Origin: Arsenophonus sp052171895
Lineage (GTDB): Bacteria > Pseudomonadota > Gammaproteobacteria > Enterobacterales > Enterobacteriaceae
Assembly: GCA_052171895.1 (NCBI GenBank)
Contig: JBQMRN010000001.1
Span: 248,001 to 312,000 of the forward strand
Length of the DNA stretch: 64,000 nucleotides
Direction: 5' to 3'
This document shows, piece after piece, positions 28,494 through 38,581 of this stretch (position 1 is the first letter of the stretch; each line of letters starts with the position of its first letter). Both the position numbers and the translations under genes were made by a program. Below the pieces are notes generated by a model. It was not told the DNA's origin and did no database searches. It saw only the letters and a list, made by a program, of their open reading frames with translations.

Positions 28494-30002
28494 TTATTCG
28501 TTACAGCTTATATAAGCACGATTTAAGAGAAATTGAGCAAGTAATGCCACCGGGCGGCCTGTTGCTCCTTTTGTTTTTCCTGATTGCCAAGCTGTTCCTG
28601 CAATATCTAAATGTGCCCAGTGATATTTAGTAGCAAAATGTTCTAGGAAACAGCCAGCGGTGATTGTACCCCCAGCACGGCCTCCTATATTAGCAAGATC
28701 AGCAAAATTTGATTCTAATTGCTCAGACAACTCTTCAGGCAGAGGTAGACGCCATGCTTTATCCCCTGTTTGCTTCGCAGCATTCAGTAATTCATTTGCT
28801 AAAGGATTATGATTTGACATTAATCCACTATAGTGATTACCAAGTGCAATAATACAAGCCCCAGTTAAAGTTGCGATATCAATTACCACATCAGGATCAA
28901 AACGTTCTATATAAGTTAGTGTGTCACAAAGGACCAATCTTCCTTCCGCATCTGTATTAAGGACTTCTACTGTTTGCCCTGACATTGTGGTTAAAATATC
29001 ACCAGGGCGATAAGCTTTGCCGCTCGGCATATTTTCACAGCAAGCTAAGACAGCGGTAATGTTAATCGGCAATTTTAGTTCAGCAACAAACCGCATAACA
29101 CCATAAACAGTTGCGGCTCCACACATATCATATTTCATTTCATCCATGTTATCGGATGCTTTAATAGAAATTCCGCCAGAGTCAAAAGTTAATCCTTTAC
29201 CAACCAACACAATCGGTTTAGCCGTTGGATCGTTACTTCCTTTATATTCCATAATCGACATTAGCGATTCGTTTTGTGAGCCTTGGCCAACGGCTAAATA
29301 TGCATTCATCGCTAGTTCTTTCATCTGTTCTTCGCCGATTATTTTGGTAGTCAGATTTTTATAATTGTCGGCTAATTGACGGGCTTGTGAAGCTAAATAG
29401 GCAGCATTGCAAATATTAGGCGGCATATTAGCAAGATCTTTAGCTGATTTTATTCCAAGCGAGACAGCAAGGCCATGCTGAATAGCGCGCTTTCCATTAG
29501 GTAAATCATGGCGGGTTGGGACATTAAAAACAATTTTACGTAATAGCCGTCGTGGCTCGCTCTTATTATTTTTAAATTGATTAAATACATATAATGTTTC
29601 TTTTGCAGTTTCTACTGCTTGGCGAATTTTCCAATAATTATTTCGGTTTTTTACATGTAACTCAGTTAGAAAGCAGACGGCTTCCATTGAGCCGGTTTGA
29701 TTCAAGGTATTAATTGTTTTTTGGAAAATTTGTTTATATTTACGCTCATCTAGTTCACGTTCTTTACCGCATCCAACTAATAGAATACGCTCAGATAATA
29801 TATTAGGAACATGGTGAAGTAATAGCATTTGGCCGATTTTACCTTCTAATTCTCCGCGGCGTAGTAAGGCACTGATATAGCCGTCACTGATCATATCCAG
29901 TTCTTCGGTTATAGGGGATAACCTGCGAGGTTCAAATACCCCAACAATAATACAGGCGCTATGCTGTTTCTCTGGGCTACCACTTTTTACACTAAACTCC
30001 AT
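28494..30002 (-). CDS. pepA: Leucyl aminopeptidase PepA
   Basis: Hexameric M17 aminopeptidase; in E. coli it also binds DNA in cer recombination and carAB control. The protein has 502 residues (E. coli 503). The di-metal site is visible: VLVGKGLTFDSGGISIKAS, MKYDMCGAA and NTDAEGRLVLCDTL (around residue 350). The C-terminus includes NIGGRAGGTITAGCFLEHF and HLDIAGTAW. AGGAG lies 5 nt before the ATG. It is divergent from lptF with 299 bp between. Intact. Confidence 0.96.
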   Translation of the reverse strand: MEFSVKSGSPEKQHSACIIVGVFEPRRLSPITEELDMISDGYISALLRRGELEGKIGQMLLLHHVPNILSERILLVGCGKERELDERKYKQIFQKTINTLNQTGSMEAVCFLTELHVKNRNNYWKIRQAVETAKETLYVFNQFKNNKSEPRRLLRKIVFNVPTRHDLPNGKRAIQHGLAVSLGIKSAKDLANMPPNICNAAYLASQARQLADNYKNLTTKIIGEEQMKELAMNAYLAVGQGSQNESLMSIMEYKGSNDPTAKPIVLVGKGLTFDSGGISIKASDNMDEMKYDMCGAATVYGVMRFVAELKLPINITAVLACCENMPSGKAYRPGDILTTMSGQTVEVLNTDAEGRLVLCDTLTYIERFDPDVVIDIATLTGACIIALGNHYSGLMSNHNPLANELLNAAKQTGDKAWRLPLPEELSEQLESNFADLANIGGRAGGTITAGCFLEHFATKYHWAHLDIAGTAWQSGKTKGATGRPVALLAQFLLNRAYISCNE

Positions 30003-30177
30003 GCATTCTCCTGAATCTTAAAGACAAAGATTAATACTATCACTAAATTTAACGAAGAGTATAAATTTACCTTATGAAATAGTTGCTTTATGTTAAACTA
30101 AGTGCATGGTTTATGGATAGTAATAAGTAACGATTAAGCATATTTTGTTTGAGGTTTAAATGAATAATTAATGCTCC

Positions 30178-30196
30178 ATTTATCATTATGATAAAT
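30178..30196. promoter_or_regulatory. 19-bp palindrome between pepA and lptF
   Basis: ATTTATCATTATGATAAAT is a perfect inverted repeat (9 + 1 + 9) in the divergent intergenic region. It could be an operator or a small hairpin; it does not fit the Fur or ArgR consensus well, so I do not name a regulator. Confidence 0.35.
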
Positions 30197-30301
30197 CTTA
30201 ACCATTAAGAAAACCAAAATATTCTAGGTAATATACTGTAAACTATACGACGAAATTAGCTGGTTTGCTGCAAAAAATAAATTTTCATAGGTGTAATTAG
30301 T

Positions 30302-31405
30302 GTGATTATAATTCGATATTTACTTAATAAAATGCTGAAAAGTCAAGTTGCAATACTTTTTATCCTAATTTTAATTTTTTTTAGTAAAAAAACAATTAAT
30401 ATATTAAGTTTAGCAGTTCATGGGAATATTCCTTCCGATTTAGTCTTTCCTCTTCTTGGGCATGGAATTCCTGAAATGGCACAATTGATTTTACCATTAA
30501 GTCTCTTTCTCGGGCTGTTAATGACCTATAGCAAACTCTATATCGATAGTGAAATTACTGTTATGCATGCCTGTGGCTTAGGTAAACGGGTATTACTGAT
30601 AGCGGCTTTAATTCTGGGATTATTTACCGCGCTGATTGCGGCAGTAAATGTAGCCTGGATATTACCTTGGTCGGCAAAATATCAAAAGCAAGCATTAGCG
30701 GATGCGAAAAGCAATCCTAGTTTAGTCAGTATGAGTATGGTTGAGGGACAATTTAAAACCACCAAAGATCAATATATTGTTCTTTATATTAGTGATATAA
30801 AAGGCAAGAATTTTAGTGACGTTTTTATGGCGCAATTACGCCAGGCTAATAACCAACGCCCTTCCGTGGTGATTGCAGAAAGTGGAGGTATCCGAGAGGA
30901 CAAAAATGGTAATCAAATTGTGGTATTAGATAAGGGAACTCGCTATGAAGGTACAGCGTTATTACGTGATTTTCGTATAACGGATTTTAAAGATTATCAG
31001 GCGGTAATTGATCATAAAAAAAAGGTAGTTACAGGCGATAAAATTGAGCAAAAGGATATGTTGCAATTGTGGCGAGCAAAAGATGTTGAATCAAAAGCAG
31101 AATTTCATTGGCGGTTAACATTAGTCATTTCAGCACTTATTATGACCTTGATAGTTGTGCCATTAAGTGAAGTTAATCCCAGGCATGGACGAGTTTTAAG
31201 TATCTTACCCGCCATGTTGCTTTATTTAATTTTCTTTCTATTACAAAGTACGCTGCACTCTAATGCAGAAAAAGGTGAAATTGATCCTAGGATAACAATG
31301 TGGTTAGTTAATACAGCTTTTCTGCTACTAGCGATCATGTTGAATATTTGGGATACCGTTTTCGTACGTCGACTACGTGATAAGTTCTATAAAGGACTCG
31401 CCTGA
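30302..31405 (+). CDS. lptF: LPS export ABC transporter permease LptF
   Basis: One of two inner-membrane permeases that, with LptB and LptC, extract LPS toward the outer membrane. GTG start gives MIIIRYLLNKMLKSQVAIL, matching E. coli LptF. The 367-residue protein (E. coli 366) has an N-terminal bundle of three membrane helices (SKKTIN...; GHGIPEMAQLILPLSLFLGL), a periplasmic beta domain (about 125-265, with GTRYEGTALLRDFRITDF) and three C-terminal helices (LTLVISALIMTLIVVPLSEV). Its TGA overlaps the ATG of lptG by one base. Intact. Confidence 0.96.
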   Translation: MIIIRYLLNKMLKSQVAILFILILIFFSKKTINILSLAVHGNIPSDLVFPLLGHGIPEMAQLILPLSLFLGLLMTYSKLYIDSEITVMHACGLGKRVLLIAALILGLFTALIAAVNVAWILPWSAKYQKQALADAKSNPSLVSMSMVEGQFKTTKDQYIVLYISDIKGKNFSDVFMAQLRQANNQRPSVVIAESGGIREDKNGNQIVVLDKGTRYEGTALLRDFRITDFKDYQAVIDHKKKVVTGDKIEQKDMLQLWRAKDVESKAEFHWRLTLVISALIMTLIVVPLSEVNPRHGRVLSILPAMLLYLIFFLLQSTLHSNAEKGEIDPRITMWLVNTAFLLLAIMLNIWDTVFVRRLRDKFYKGLA

Positions 31406-32481
31406 TGTTTTGTGTATTAGATAAATATATTGGGCGTACTATTTTCTCCTCGATTTTAATGACCCTTTTTATGTTAGTTTCATTATCGGGCATTATTAAA
31501 TTTGTTGAGCAATTAAGAAAAGTTGGTGATGGTGATTATACTATCTGGAGTGCAGGGATTTTTACTTTATTAACCATTCCTAGAGATATTGAAGTATTTT
31601 TTCCAATGGTCGCACTGTTAGGCGCATTACTTGGGTTGGGAACCATGGCAACTCGTAGTGAATTAGTGGTGATGCAGGCGGTTGCTTTTTCTCGCTTACA
31701 GGTTGCGATGTCAGTAATGAAAACTGCGATCCCTTTAGTAATTTTGACAATGGTTATTGGTGAATGGGTTGCACCTGCAGCAGAGCAGTGGGCACGTAAC
31801 TATCGGGCTGAAAAAATTGTCGGTCGATCGTTAATGGTGACAGATTGTGGATTATGGGCTAAAGATGGTAATAATTTTATTCATATTCAGCGTGTTATTG
31901 ATAAAAATGAAATAAAAGAAATTTCTATCTACCAATTTGATGCGCAGAAAAAATTGCAAGCGATTATTTTTGCAGATTCAGGTCGGTATAATTTTGATAC
32001 TCATCAGTGGCAATTGTCAAAAGTAGATAAATCATTGATTAATAATGAAAAAGAAATTAGTGGCTCACAAAATTTATTGATGGATTGGAAAACCAATCTA
32101 AACCCAGAAAAAATAGGGGTAGTTTCTCTAGAACCTGATTCGTTAGCAATAAGAGGCCTGTATAAATACGTTAAATATCTTAAGGAAAGTGGTCAAGAAG
32201 CCTCAATTTATCAATTAAGTATGTGGAAGAAAATTCTATCACCCCTTTCTGTTACTCTTATGATATTAATAGCGCTGTTATTTATTTTTGGGCCCTTGCG
32301 AAGTGTGGCAATGGGAGTAAGGGTATTGATTGGTATCTTAGGGGGATTTATTTTTTATCTGCTTAATGAGGGTTTTGGTAACTTAAGTTTAGTCTATGGT
32401 GTTCACCCACTGATAGCAGCAATGTTACCGAGTATACTATTTCTTGGATTTACTATTTTATTATTAATTCAGCGACAATAA
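31405..32481 (+). CDS. lptG: LPS export ABC transporter permease LptG
   Basis: Partner permease of LptF. 358 residues (E. coli 360), beginning MFCVLDKYIGRTIFSSILMT. Same architecture: helices around TLFMLVSLSGIIKFVEQLRK and FFPMVALLGALLGLG, periplasmic domain about 135-270, then C-terminal helices (ILSPLSVTLMILIALLFIFG and RVLIGILGGFIFYLLNE). Joined to lptF by TGATG, indicating translational coupling. It is followed by a hairpin at 32492. Presence of the pair implies LPS is still exported. Confidence 0.96.
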   Translation: MFCVLDKYIGRTIFSSILMTLFMLVSLSGIIKFVEQLRKVGDGDYTIWSAGIFTLLTIPRDIEVFFPMVALLGALLGLGTMATRSELVVMQAVAFSRLQVAMSVMKTAIPLVILTMVIGEWVAPAAEQWARNYRAEKIVGRSLMVTDCGLWAKDGNNFIHIQRVIDKNEIKEISIYQFDAQKKLQAIIFADSGRYNFDTHQWQLSKVDKSLINNEKEISGSQNLLMDWKTNLNPEKIGVVSLEPDSLAIRGLYKYVKYLKESGQEASIYQLSMWKKILSPLSVTLMILIALLFIFGPLRSVAMGVRVLIGILGGFIFYLLNEGFGNLSLVYGVHPLIAAMLPSILFLGFTILLLIQRQ

Positions 32482-32491
32482 TTAGCTGATA

Positions 32492-32530
32492 CAGCATGGT
32501 TAGGCATATTATCAATGCGCTACCATGCTG
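32492..32530 (+). terminator. Hairpin after lptG
   Basis: CAGCATGGT / ACCATGCTG, a 9-bp stem with additional pairing GGCAT/ATGCG inside, 11 bp after the lptG stop. The following bases are ATAAAAATTTATT, a weak T-run, so termination may be inefficient. Confidence 0.5.
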
Positions 32531-32637
32531 ATAAAAATTTATTCCCAATTGTTTAACTTAATTATGATCATGGCTTTCTACTAGTTTTTTAAGCGAATTG
32601 AGTACTGGAAAAGATTGTTATTCTAATTTATGGTTAA

Positions 32638-32689
32638 TGCACCAATTAAACCATTAACTCCTTGGAGAGTTAATGGTTTAATTGGTGCA
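32638..32689. repeat. 23-bp perfect inverted repeat with 6-nt loop
   Basis: The left arm (32638-32660) starts TGCACCAATTAAACC and ends CATTAACTC; the right arm (32667-32689) is its exact complement, with CTTGGA between. No T-run follows on either strand, so it is not a standard terminator. It lies just before the truncated right edge of an IS256 copy. Confidence 0.85.
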
Positions 32690-32696
32690 AGGGTGG

Positions 32697-34088
32697 TTAC
32701 AAGGGTTACATTTCACTTTTATGCTTCGTGAATCTATTCTCTATCCTTAAATTGGAGGTTGTTTAGTACCAGTGTTAGCAGGTCAAATCTTTTAGCTAGT
32801 TCCAGCTTTTCTAAGTAGACGAGAGCAACTTAAATAGCATTGAAAGAATTATTCTTCTTGAACAAGAGTTCTTTGCGCGTAGGCTTCTCATAGCCTCACT
32901 TAGTGTCGAAAAAGCAGATTCAATCGAATGTCTCGTTCTTATTGACGTCCAGTGCTTTGAGTGGGGGATGTCTTGAATCCTAGCAGTTATTCTTGATCTT
33001 TCTACAGTTTCTTCATCGCTATAGGATATTCACTGAAAACCTTGCCAACAAATCATCAAGGGCGTTATTAGTGGCATCGCGGCTCTCTGCTAGCGAGCCC
33101 TCCCCAGCAGCTCAACCTTAATTTTCAGTTGTATGTCTTTTGGGAGTGAAACTAGGAGATTAGCTCTTTTGTGTACCCAATAGCATTAGTGTTGCGTGTC
33201 TAGGAATATCTTTGCCATTGGATTTCAAAAACTAAGGACATCATTTCTCGAAGCAAGCCTTGAAGATATCCGTAACCTACGCGCTTGCAAGCCATTAAGA
33301 AGTTAGGCCAAGTTTGCTTTTGACTCTCAATAAGCATCTTCGGCCGCACATCTAGCTAGCTCATTACCTCCATGCTCAGTGATGCTGATAAATGAGCGTC
33401 AGGCAAAGAGATCATCTTGCCTGACGACAACTGTATATGGCATCGGCTAAGAAATAAAGGTAGGGCGTATCACTTAAATCACACAGGTAGCATTACCTGT
33501 GCTCTTCAAGCCATTGCTCCATTGATGTTTCAGTCTGCTGATGGGATAGCCAGAGAGATCATCTGCTTTTACCGAGAAGTGCCCCCCATGTGCCATTCGT
33601 AAAAATCATCACTGGATATGCATTGCAGGTATAAGGCATGCTAGTAACTCTCTGAGGTTTTTTACACGCTTCAGATAAGGCGGTAGTAACAAACTGTTGC
33701 AGCCTATTCGGTTGCCAGTGCGATCTTCTAACATTAGGCACTTTAATCTCAACATGCCAATACCACTCTGTATGGTTTGCTCTGGGAAATAAATGTTACG
33801 GATGACGGCATGGAAGAGCCTGTCTTTCGACAAGATGGCGTTTAAGCATGTTGTTGCAGCATCGCTTTTTAGCCCAGCCTCAAACAGCGGTTGCTATCAG
33901 CTGGCTGGCAGTATTACGGATGAGTTCATGTAATGGATCATAGATAATATTTGCTTTTGCAGATATCTTTAGAGTAGATTTTATGGCATAAAATATCTAT
34001 GATTATTGAAATCATTTACGAAATTAATTAAATGATGATGATACGCCAGCATCTCTGAAACCTCATATATCAGAAATGAGTATAATTT
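32697..34088 (-). mobile_element. IS256-family element copy, right end truncated
   Basis: Reversed family A. The right terminal repeat is missing: the match begins around GTTACATTT / ATGCTTCGTGAATC. The left end is present as CAGAAATGAGTATAATT near 34071-34088. Transposase pieces include the N-terminal zone on the minus strand near 33609-33833 (LKCLMLEDRTGNRIGCNSLL, then LPPYLKRVK). Inserted into a gene remnant whose N-terminal part lies at 34089-34430. Confidence 0.8.
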
Positions 34089-34430
34089 AACATAGTTACT
34101 AACTTCGAAAAGTAAGCTATTAATTTCTTGGAATTTTTCTATACTATTTTTAAAGATATCACGATATCTGTGGAGATAAGTTTTATTCACATCTCTAATG
34201 CTTTCCTTAATTTCATTAAACATCATGATTAATGAGTGATAGGTACTTTCGGATAATCTTTATTGTACTTGTTTGAGTTTTTCTTGGCTACTGGTTAATA
34301 ACGCTTGATGTGACTGTTAATAACTGTTTTTAACAGGCGCAGAATTTTTCTCAGATAATAGTCAGTTAGGGTTAATTTGACCGTTATCTTTTAGCATCTT
34401 GCCTTTTCTACTAAGGTTTCGCCGTTCTTT
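34089..34430 (-). pseudogene. Remnant of a type III secretion needle-tip protein (IpaD/SipD-like)
   Basis: On the minus strand, broken frames read SHQALLTSSQEKLKQV and then MFNEIKESIRDVNKTYLHRY, continuing RDIFKNSIEKFQEINSLL up to the IS256 end. This aligns without gaps to the Shigella IpaD segment that runs from LWAKIANSINDINEQYLKVY to YQDFSAVLSSL, sharing I, SI, D, N, YL and Y at matching positions. IpaD/SipD proteins cap the type III needle. Only the middle region survives; the C-terminal half is not found past the IS. The family call rests on about 45 residues recalled from memory. Confidence 0.55.
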
Positions 34431-34433
34431 ATT

Positions 34434-35260
34434 AGTTATCATCTCCAGGATGATAGTATGATTTTAAATAATTTAAATTTAATTTAAAACTAATTTTTAT
34501 AAACTGCAATGGAGTTTTAGTACCCAATACTGATTGGGATAATTCCTGATTGTACAGCTAAACATATCGATGTAGAGTGATCTCAAGCTCTTTACTAAAA
34601 TTGAATGACGGCTCTTTGCAGCTATCTTCTATATCCCGATTAAATCCCTCGACTAGATCATTCATTTTAGGATGTTTTGGCTGGATAAGTTGGTGTTCTA
34701 TAGCAAGTTCTGTACACAAACGAGTGAATTCATGTTTTTTAAGTGCTTGATCGTTTTCTCAGCCTAAAAAGGCGGCCTGTAAATTTTTTTGCATTCTCTG
34801 TAAGTACCTCAATGGATAGCCAATGGGGAGATGCTCGATTAAGATCACGTAAGAACGTCTAGCTTATTAGCCGCAGTCTTGGCTTTTTCTTTTTAAAGAG
34901 GGATAAACCCATCGATGGACGCGATCTATACCTACGAAAAGATAACCTCGTGAAGTTTTGTTTGGCATTTACGGAAGATAGTTCACATCTATGTGCAGAT
35001 AACTAGCTTCATAGCTTTTAAATGCTTTATGCTTCGGTTTTGGAACGAAGGCTTTGTTTCATTTTACACAAATTTCTATCCGTGCCTACGTAAACAGCGA
35101 TCCAGGGCAGATTAGGATACAATTGGTTCAAGAATTCTCGTACAACTGCTAGCAGATCGTCAATAATTGGAAAACATTTTTTGCAGGAAACAAGCATGGC
35201 TCCTGAGCGGCTGATAGCTATCTCTTCGGCAAACAATCAAGAATATAGCTGTAATTATCA
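34434..35260 (-). mobile_element. IS481-family element copy, truncated by an IS1595 end
   Basis: Reversed family C, starting at CATCTCCAGGATGATAGTAT. Minus-strand pieces include AVVREFLNQLYPNLPWIAVY (35027-35236). It stops at GTAATTATCA, exactly where the IS1595 terminal repeat GGCTATGTTAGG starts. The first third of the transposase is missing. Confidence 0.8.
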
Positions 35261-35874
35261 GGCTATGTTAGGAAAGGTTATTGATAAAAATCCCTTATAG
35301 TGAGTACATAAAGAATTTTCGCTATAGAGGTTGCCATGGAAAAGCAAACAATTATAGAGATCGAAAGAGACTCTATCCTGGACTCCATACCAACATAAAG
35401 CTGCATCTCATTAGTTGGTTCGGCGACAATTTATTAGATGATGTCGATTCATGCATTGAAGCAATTTACTCCACTTTATCCTGTCCATATTGTTACAGTG
35501 AAGATATTATCCGCTGTGGGGGGGATATTGTAAAATCCCAGATTGTAGGAAAGATTTAATAATTTTACTGGAAAGGTCCTGTGGTAAAACTATATCATAA
35601 GAATAAATGGTTTAGTTATCTTCGATGTATGTTGAATAGCTTAACCTTACAGTAGTCAGCGAAAAAACAAGCATTGATTTGAAACAGCGTTTAGATGGCG
35701 TCATTGTTTTTTTGTTTCAGAGGCAAACAGCCAAGATTAAAATGTACTAAGTGGTATTGTTGAATTCGAGAAAACATTTTTCTCTGAATCCTTTAAATGG
35801 AAGCCTTATATCCAACATAGGAAAGCTAGCAAACCCAAGAAAGAAGGAAATAAAAGAAAAGAACGTTAGCAGCG
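35261..35874 (+). mobile_element. IS1595-family element, left half only
   Basis: Family B from its terminal repeat GGCTATGTTAGG through the zinc-binding N-terminal zone (35281-35559: ATYSTLSCPYCYSEDIIRCG after a change of one residue, with CPYC and the downstream lone C) to KAxxPKKEG. It ends at GAAAAGAAC (35874), where the IS91-like element begins; the right half is absent. Confidence 0.78.
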
Positions 35875-37776
35875 TCCCACATACTATGGGGTGTGCGGCG
35901 TAGCTACGTTGCTTCAGGGAAGTTCATAATCTGAATAGTGTTTTATTCTGCTAGATATTAATTTTTTAGGAATTTATCCAGATAGCTTGGAATAAATCTT
36001 ATATAAAGCCTAAACCGGATATAAATCAATAAGATAAGACGCGATTTCACGTGTTATAATACTTACTTATCCAAAGATCTTTATGAGATCTCTATCAAAA
36101 AATTAATGATGACAGACCAACTAAATTTTTTATGATACCCCAAAAGAGGTCATATAGCAATGCGTCTCCGACTCTCGGTCTCCAATTTTTTTCGCGATAT
36201 GAAAGAATTATTCGTTTTTATTCAGAATTATCAAGGGTTTTGAATATATTGGAAGCTTATAGACATGACGGACGAATGCGGATAGGATGATAATTTCTAT
36301 TTCTCTGGTAAGATACTCAGAGAGTAATTTATGCAGATCTATAATCCCCCCATGACAAACTAAACTGTTTTTTACCATTAATGACGGCTGGAATAAGTTT
36401 CTTGAAAATACGGTGAAAATGTTAATTCCTGGATCCGTCTATATGGGGAGCGAATGTTTGCCTGCAGCATTTGTGTCATAGGTGCTGGGAGAGTTCCTGG
36501 GGGGTCTATCGGCGCTACTGCTATGCCTTTCCTAAATCTCTTGCCAGCCCTCTATTTTTCTGCCAAACCTGTAAGGTAAAATCATCTTGCAATTTATGCA
36601 GCTTCAGAATTACTGAGCAGTGGGTTTTAGCACAGAACTATTCATATTTTAGCCGACTGCGACTGGCAACATATTACTTTCACTATGCCCTATCTTCTTT
36701 TATCTTTTTAAAACAATAACTTGCCGCGACTCAATACTTTATGTCGCCTACCAGCTAGGCGACAATACGTGAACTATACTGCAATGGGTACGCAAAGATG
36801 GTATCAAAATTACTATTTTGTCTTCCATACTTATGGTCGATAACTCAATCAACATCCGCATCTTGATGTCTCCGTCACTCGTGGAGGTCTGGATATTAAA
36901 CATGCTATATGGGATGAGTTGTTCTTCAAAAAAAGATGTGGTCGAAGAAATCTGACAAGGCGCTTGTCATCCTGTTACTGAGTCACAGCTATGACCTGAT
37001 AAATCAGAATAGTCTTCCTGCTCTGGCTTTGGCATATCTGCCGCTTAAGAAATCACTGGCAGCCTTACCTAAAGGAATAGTACGGATGTTACTAGAAAGT
37101 GCACTTCGCTAAAAAAAAATGAAATGGGCGTGACATAAGGTGAAATGCCTTGGGCGCTATCTTAAACGTCCCTGTATCCGCATCAAAAATCCGACATTAT
37201 TGATGGTGAGTGGCTTCTTTACATCATTACTATGAGACCAGCGAACTAAGCAGTACCAGCAAAAACCTTAAGGTAGGAAGAGATGATCTGGCGTTATATT
37301 AGCCATATTTTTATTCCGGTGAGGCATTTTAAGATTGTGGTTACTATGGTTTCTTGTCGAGTTGTAAACGAGGTACACTATTACCGAAGATGTATAAGGC
37401 ACTGGAGATGATATCATGGCTCGGGAAAAACTAAAAAATAGAGATTCTTCTCAGCCATTCTAATGAAAAGATTCCTGCACACAGATCCGTACAAATGTAT
37501 TTTATGTGGAGATAGGCTACTTTTTATCGACGCTAACCTTACCAAACAGGAAAGGGAATTGTTGTCAGAAAGAATGCATAAAATGCAAAAATGATACTTA
37601 TTAAGCTTAAACCTAGGGTTAATATCTTTAAAATTAGTGCATTAGATCAAAGAATACACACTCAGAAAAATTTTTTATTTACAATAGACCCAGTAAATCG
37701 ATTCTATTTCCTTTTAGCAAAAATGGATAGCTTTTTGTCTTCACTTAAAGAGCGATTTAATTTCCTAAGCATCAAG
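35875..37776 (+). mobile_element. IS91-family element copy, degenerate
   Basis: Family D, starting directly after GAAC (35871-35874) with GTTAGCAGCGTCCCAC. It contains the shared upstream region, the zinc-finger zone (36471-36719: FFCQTCKVKSSCNLCSF then WVLAQNYSYFSRL), the HUH zone near 36835, and C-terminal pieces (DPYKCILCGDRLLFIDANLTK near 37485). It ends near TTCCTAAGCATCAAG; the right flank is an IS481 fragment rather than the other half of the IS1595 copy, indicating recombination between IS91-like copies. Confidence 0.76.
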
Positions 37777-38216
37777 AAAGCAGTCAATACTCGACATTTC
37801 TTACATGATCTTAACTGAGCATGTCCTATGGCTATCCATCGAGTATTTACAGATAATGACAAAGAATTTACAGACAGCCTTTTTAGGCTACAGAAAGGTT
37901 CAGCAACCGAAAATAGGAATTCACCAGTTTTTGTGCAGAGCTTTGGTTATAGAACAGTGACCTCTTTAAGCCAGCCGATGCATTCTTAAACGAATGGTAT
38001 GATGTGGTCAAGCGATTTAATGGGCGTATAGAGAATGTGCTGTAAAGCTATCATTTTAATTCTGGTCAAGATCTTGAGATTACTCTGCATCAATATATTT
38101 TGTTGTATAATCAGGCATTACTCCAACCAGTATTAGGTAGAAAAATTTCATTGCAGTTTATGAAAGATTGGTTCAATGTTAAACATGAATTATTAAAAAG
38201 CATACTATTTTTTGGA
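37777..38216 (+). mobile_element. IS481-family 3'-half fragment
   Basis: Family C from the middle of the integrase core (HFLHDLN after a shift, then FTDNDKEFTDSLF, QTNGMVERFNGRI in broken frames) to the element end near 38216. The 5' half is missing at the IS91-like border. Confidence 0.75.
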
Positions 38217-38581
38217 TCTGAAAAGTAAAAGTTCTAAACTTATATTACAAAGTGTTGTTTATATTTGACACTTGAAAGTGTGGATAAAAATAAGATAAAA
38301 ATGAGGCTAAAGTTATCCTTGATAATAACTTGCTTTTCATTACTAACTTTATGTTAATAAAAGAATAAATGATAAATTTTTGTATTTGTATCATCAAAAA
38401 TGATACCAAAACAGATTATGAGCATTAAAAGAGTTAGGCTGCTTATACTACATAAAAAAGAGTTTTTATTATCAAATACTCTGCTTTGATTATCGCTTGG
38501 AACATTACTGTTGAGTAGTATTGTTTCCAGCCCCGTAGAGCCAGAGGAATCTTCAATTCCAATAGCAGAAATTATTGTTGA
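38217..38581. other. Intergenic stretch next to uvrA, no assigned gene
   Basis: AT-rich. A plus-strand frame of about 30 codons just before the uvrA end reads LGTLLLSSIVSSPVEPEESS and stops at the uvrA border; it lacks a start codon and is probably a remnant. Nothing else recognised. Confidence 0.3.

Noticed and set aside
30178..30196. Palindrome between pepA and lptF as a Fur box
   Set aside because: It is a perfect palindrome but does not follow the GATAATGAT-type repeat pattern of Fur sites; no regulator is named.
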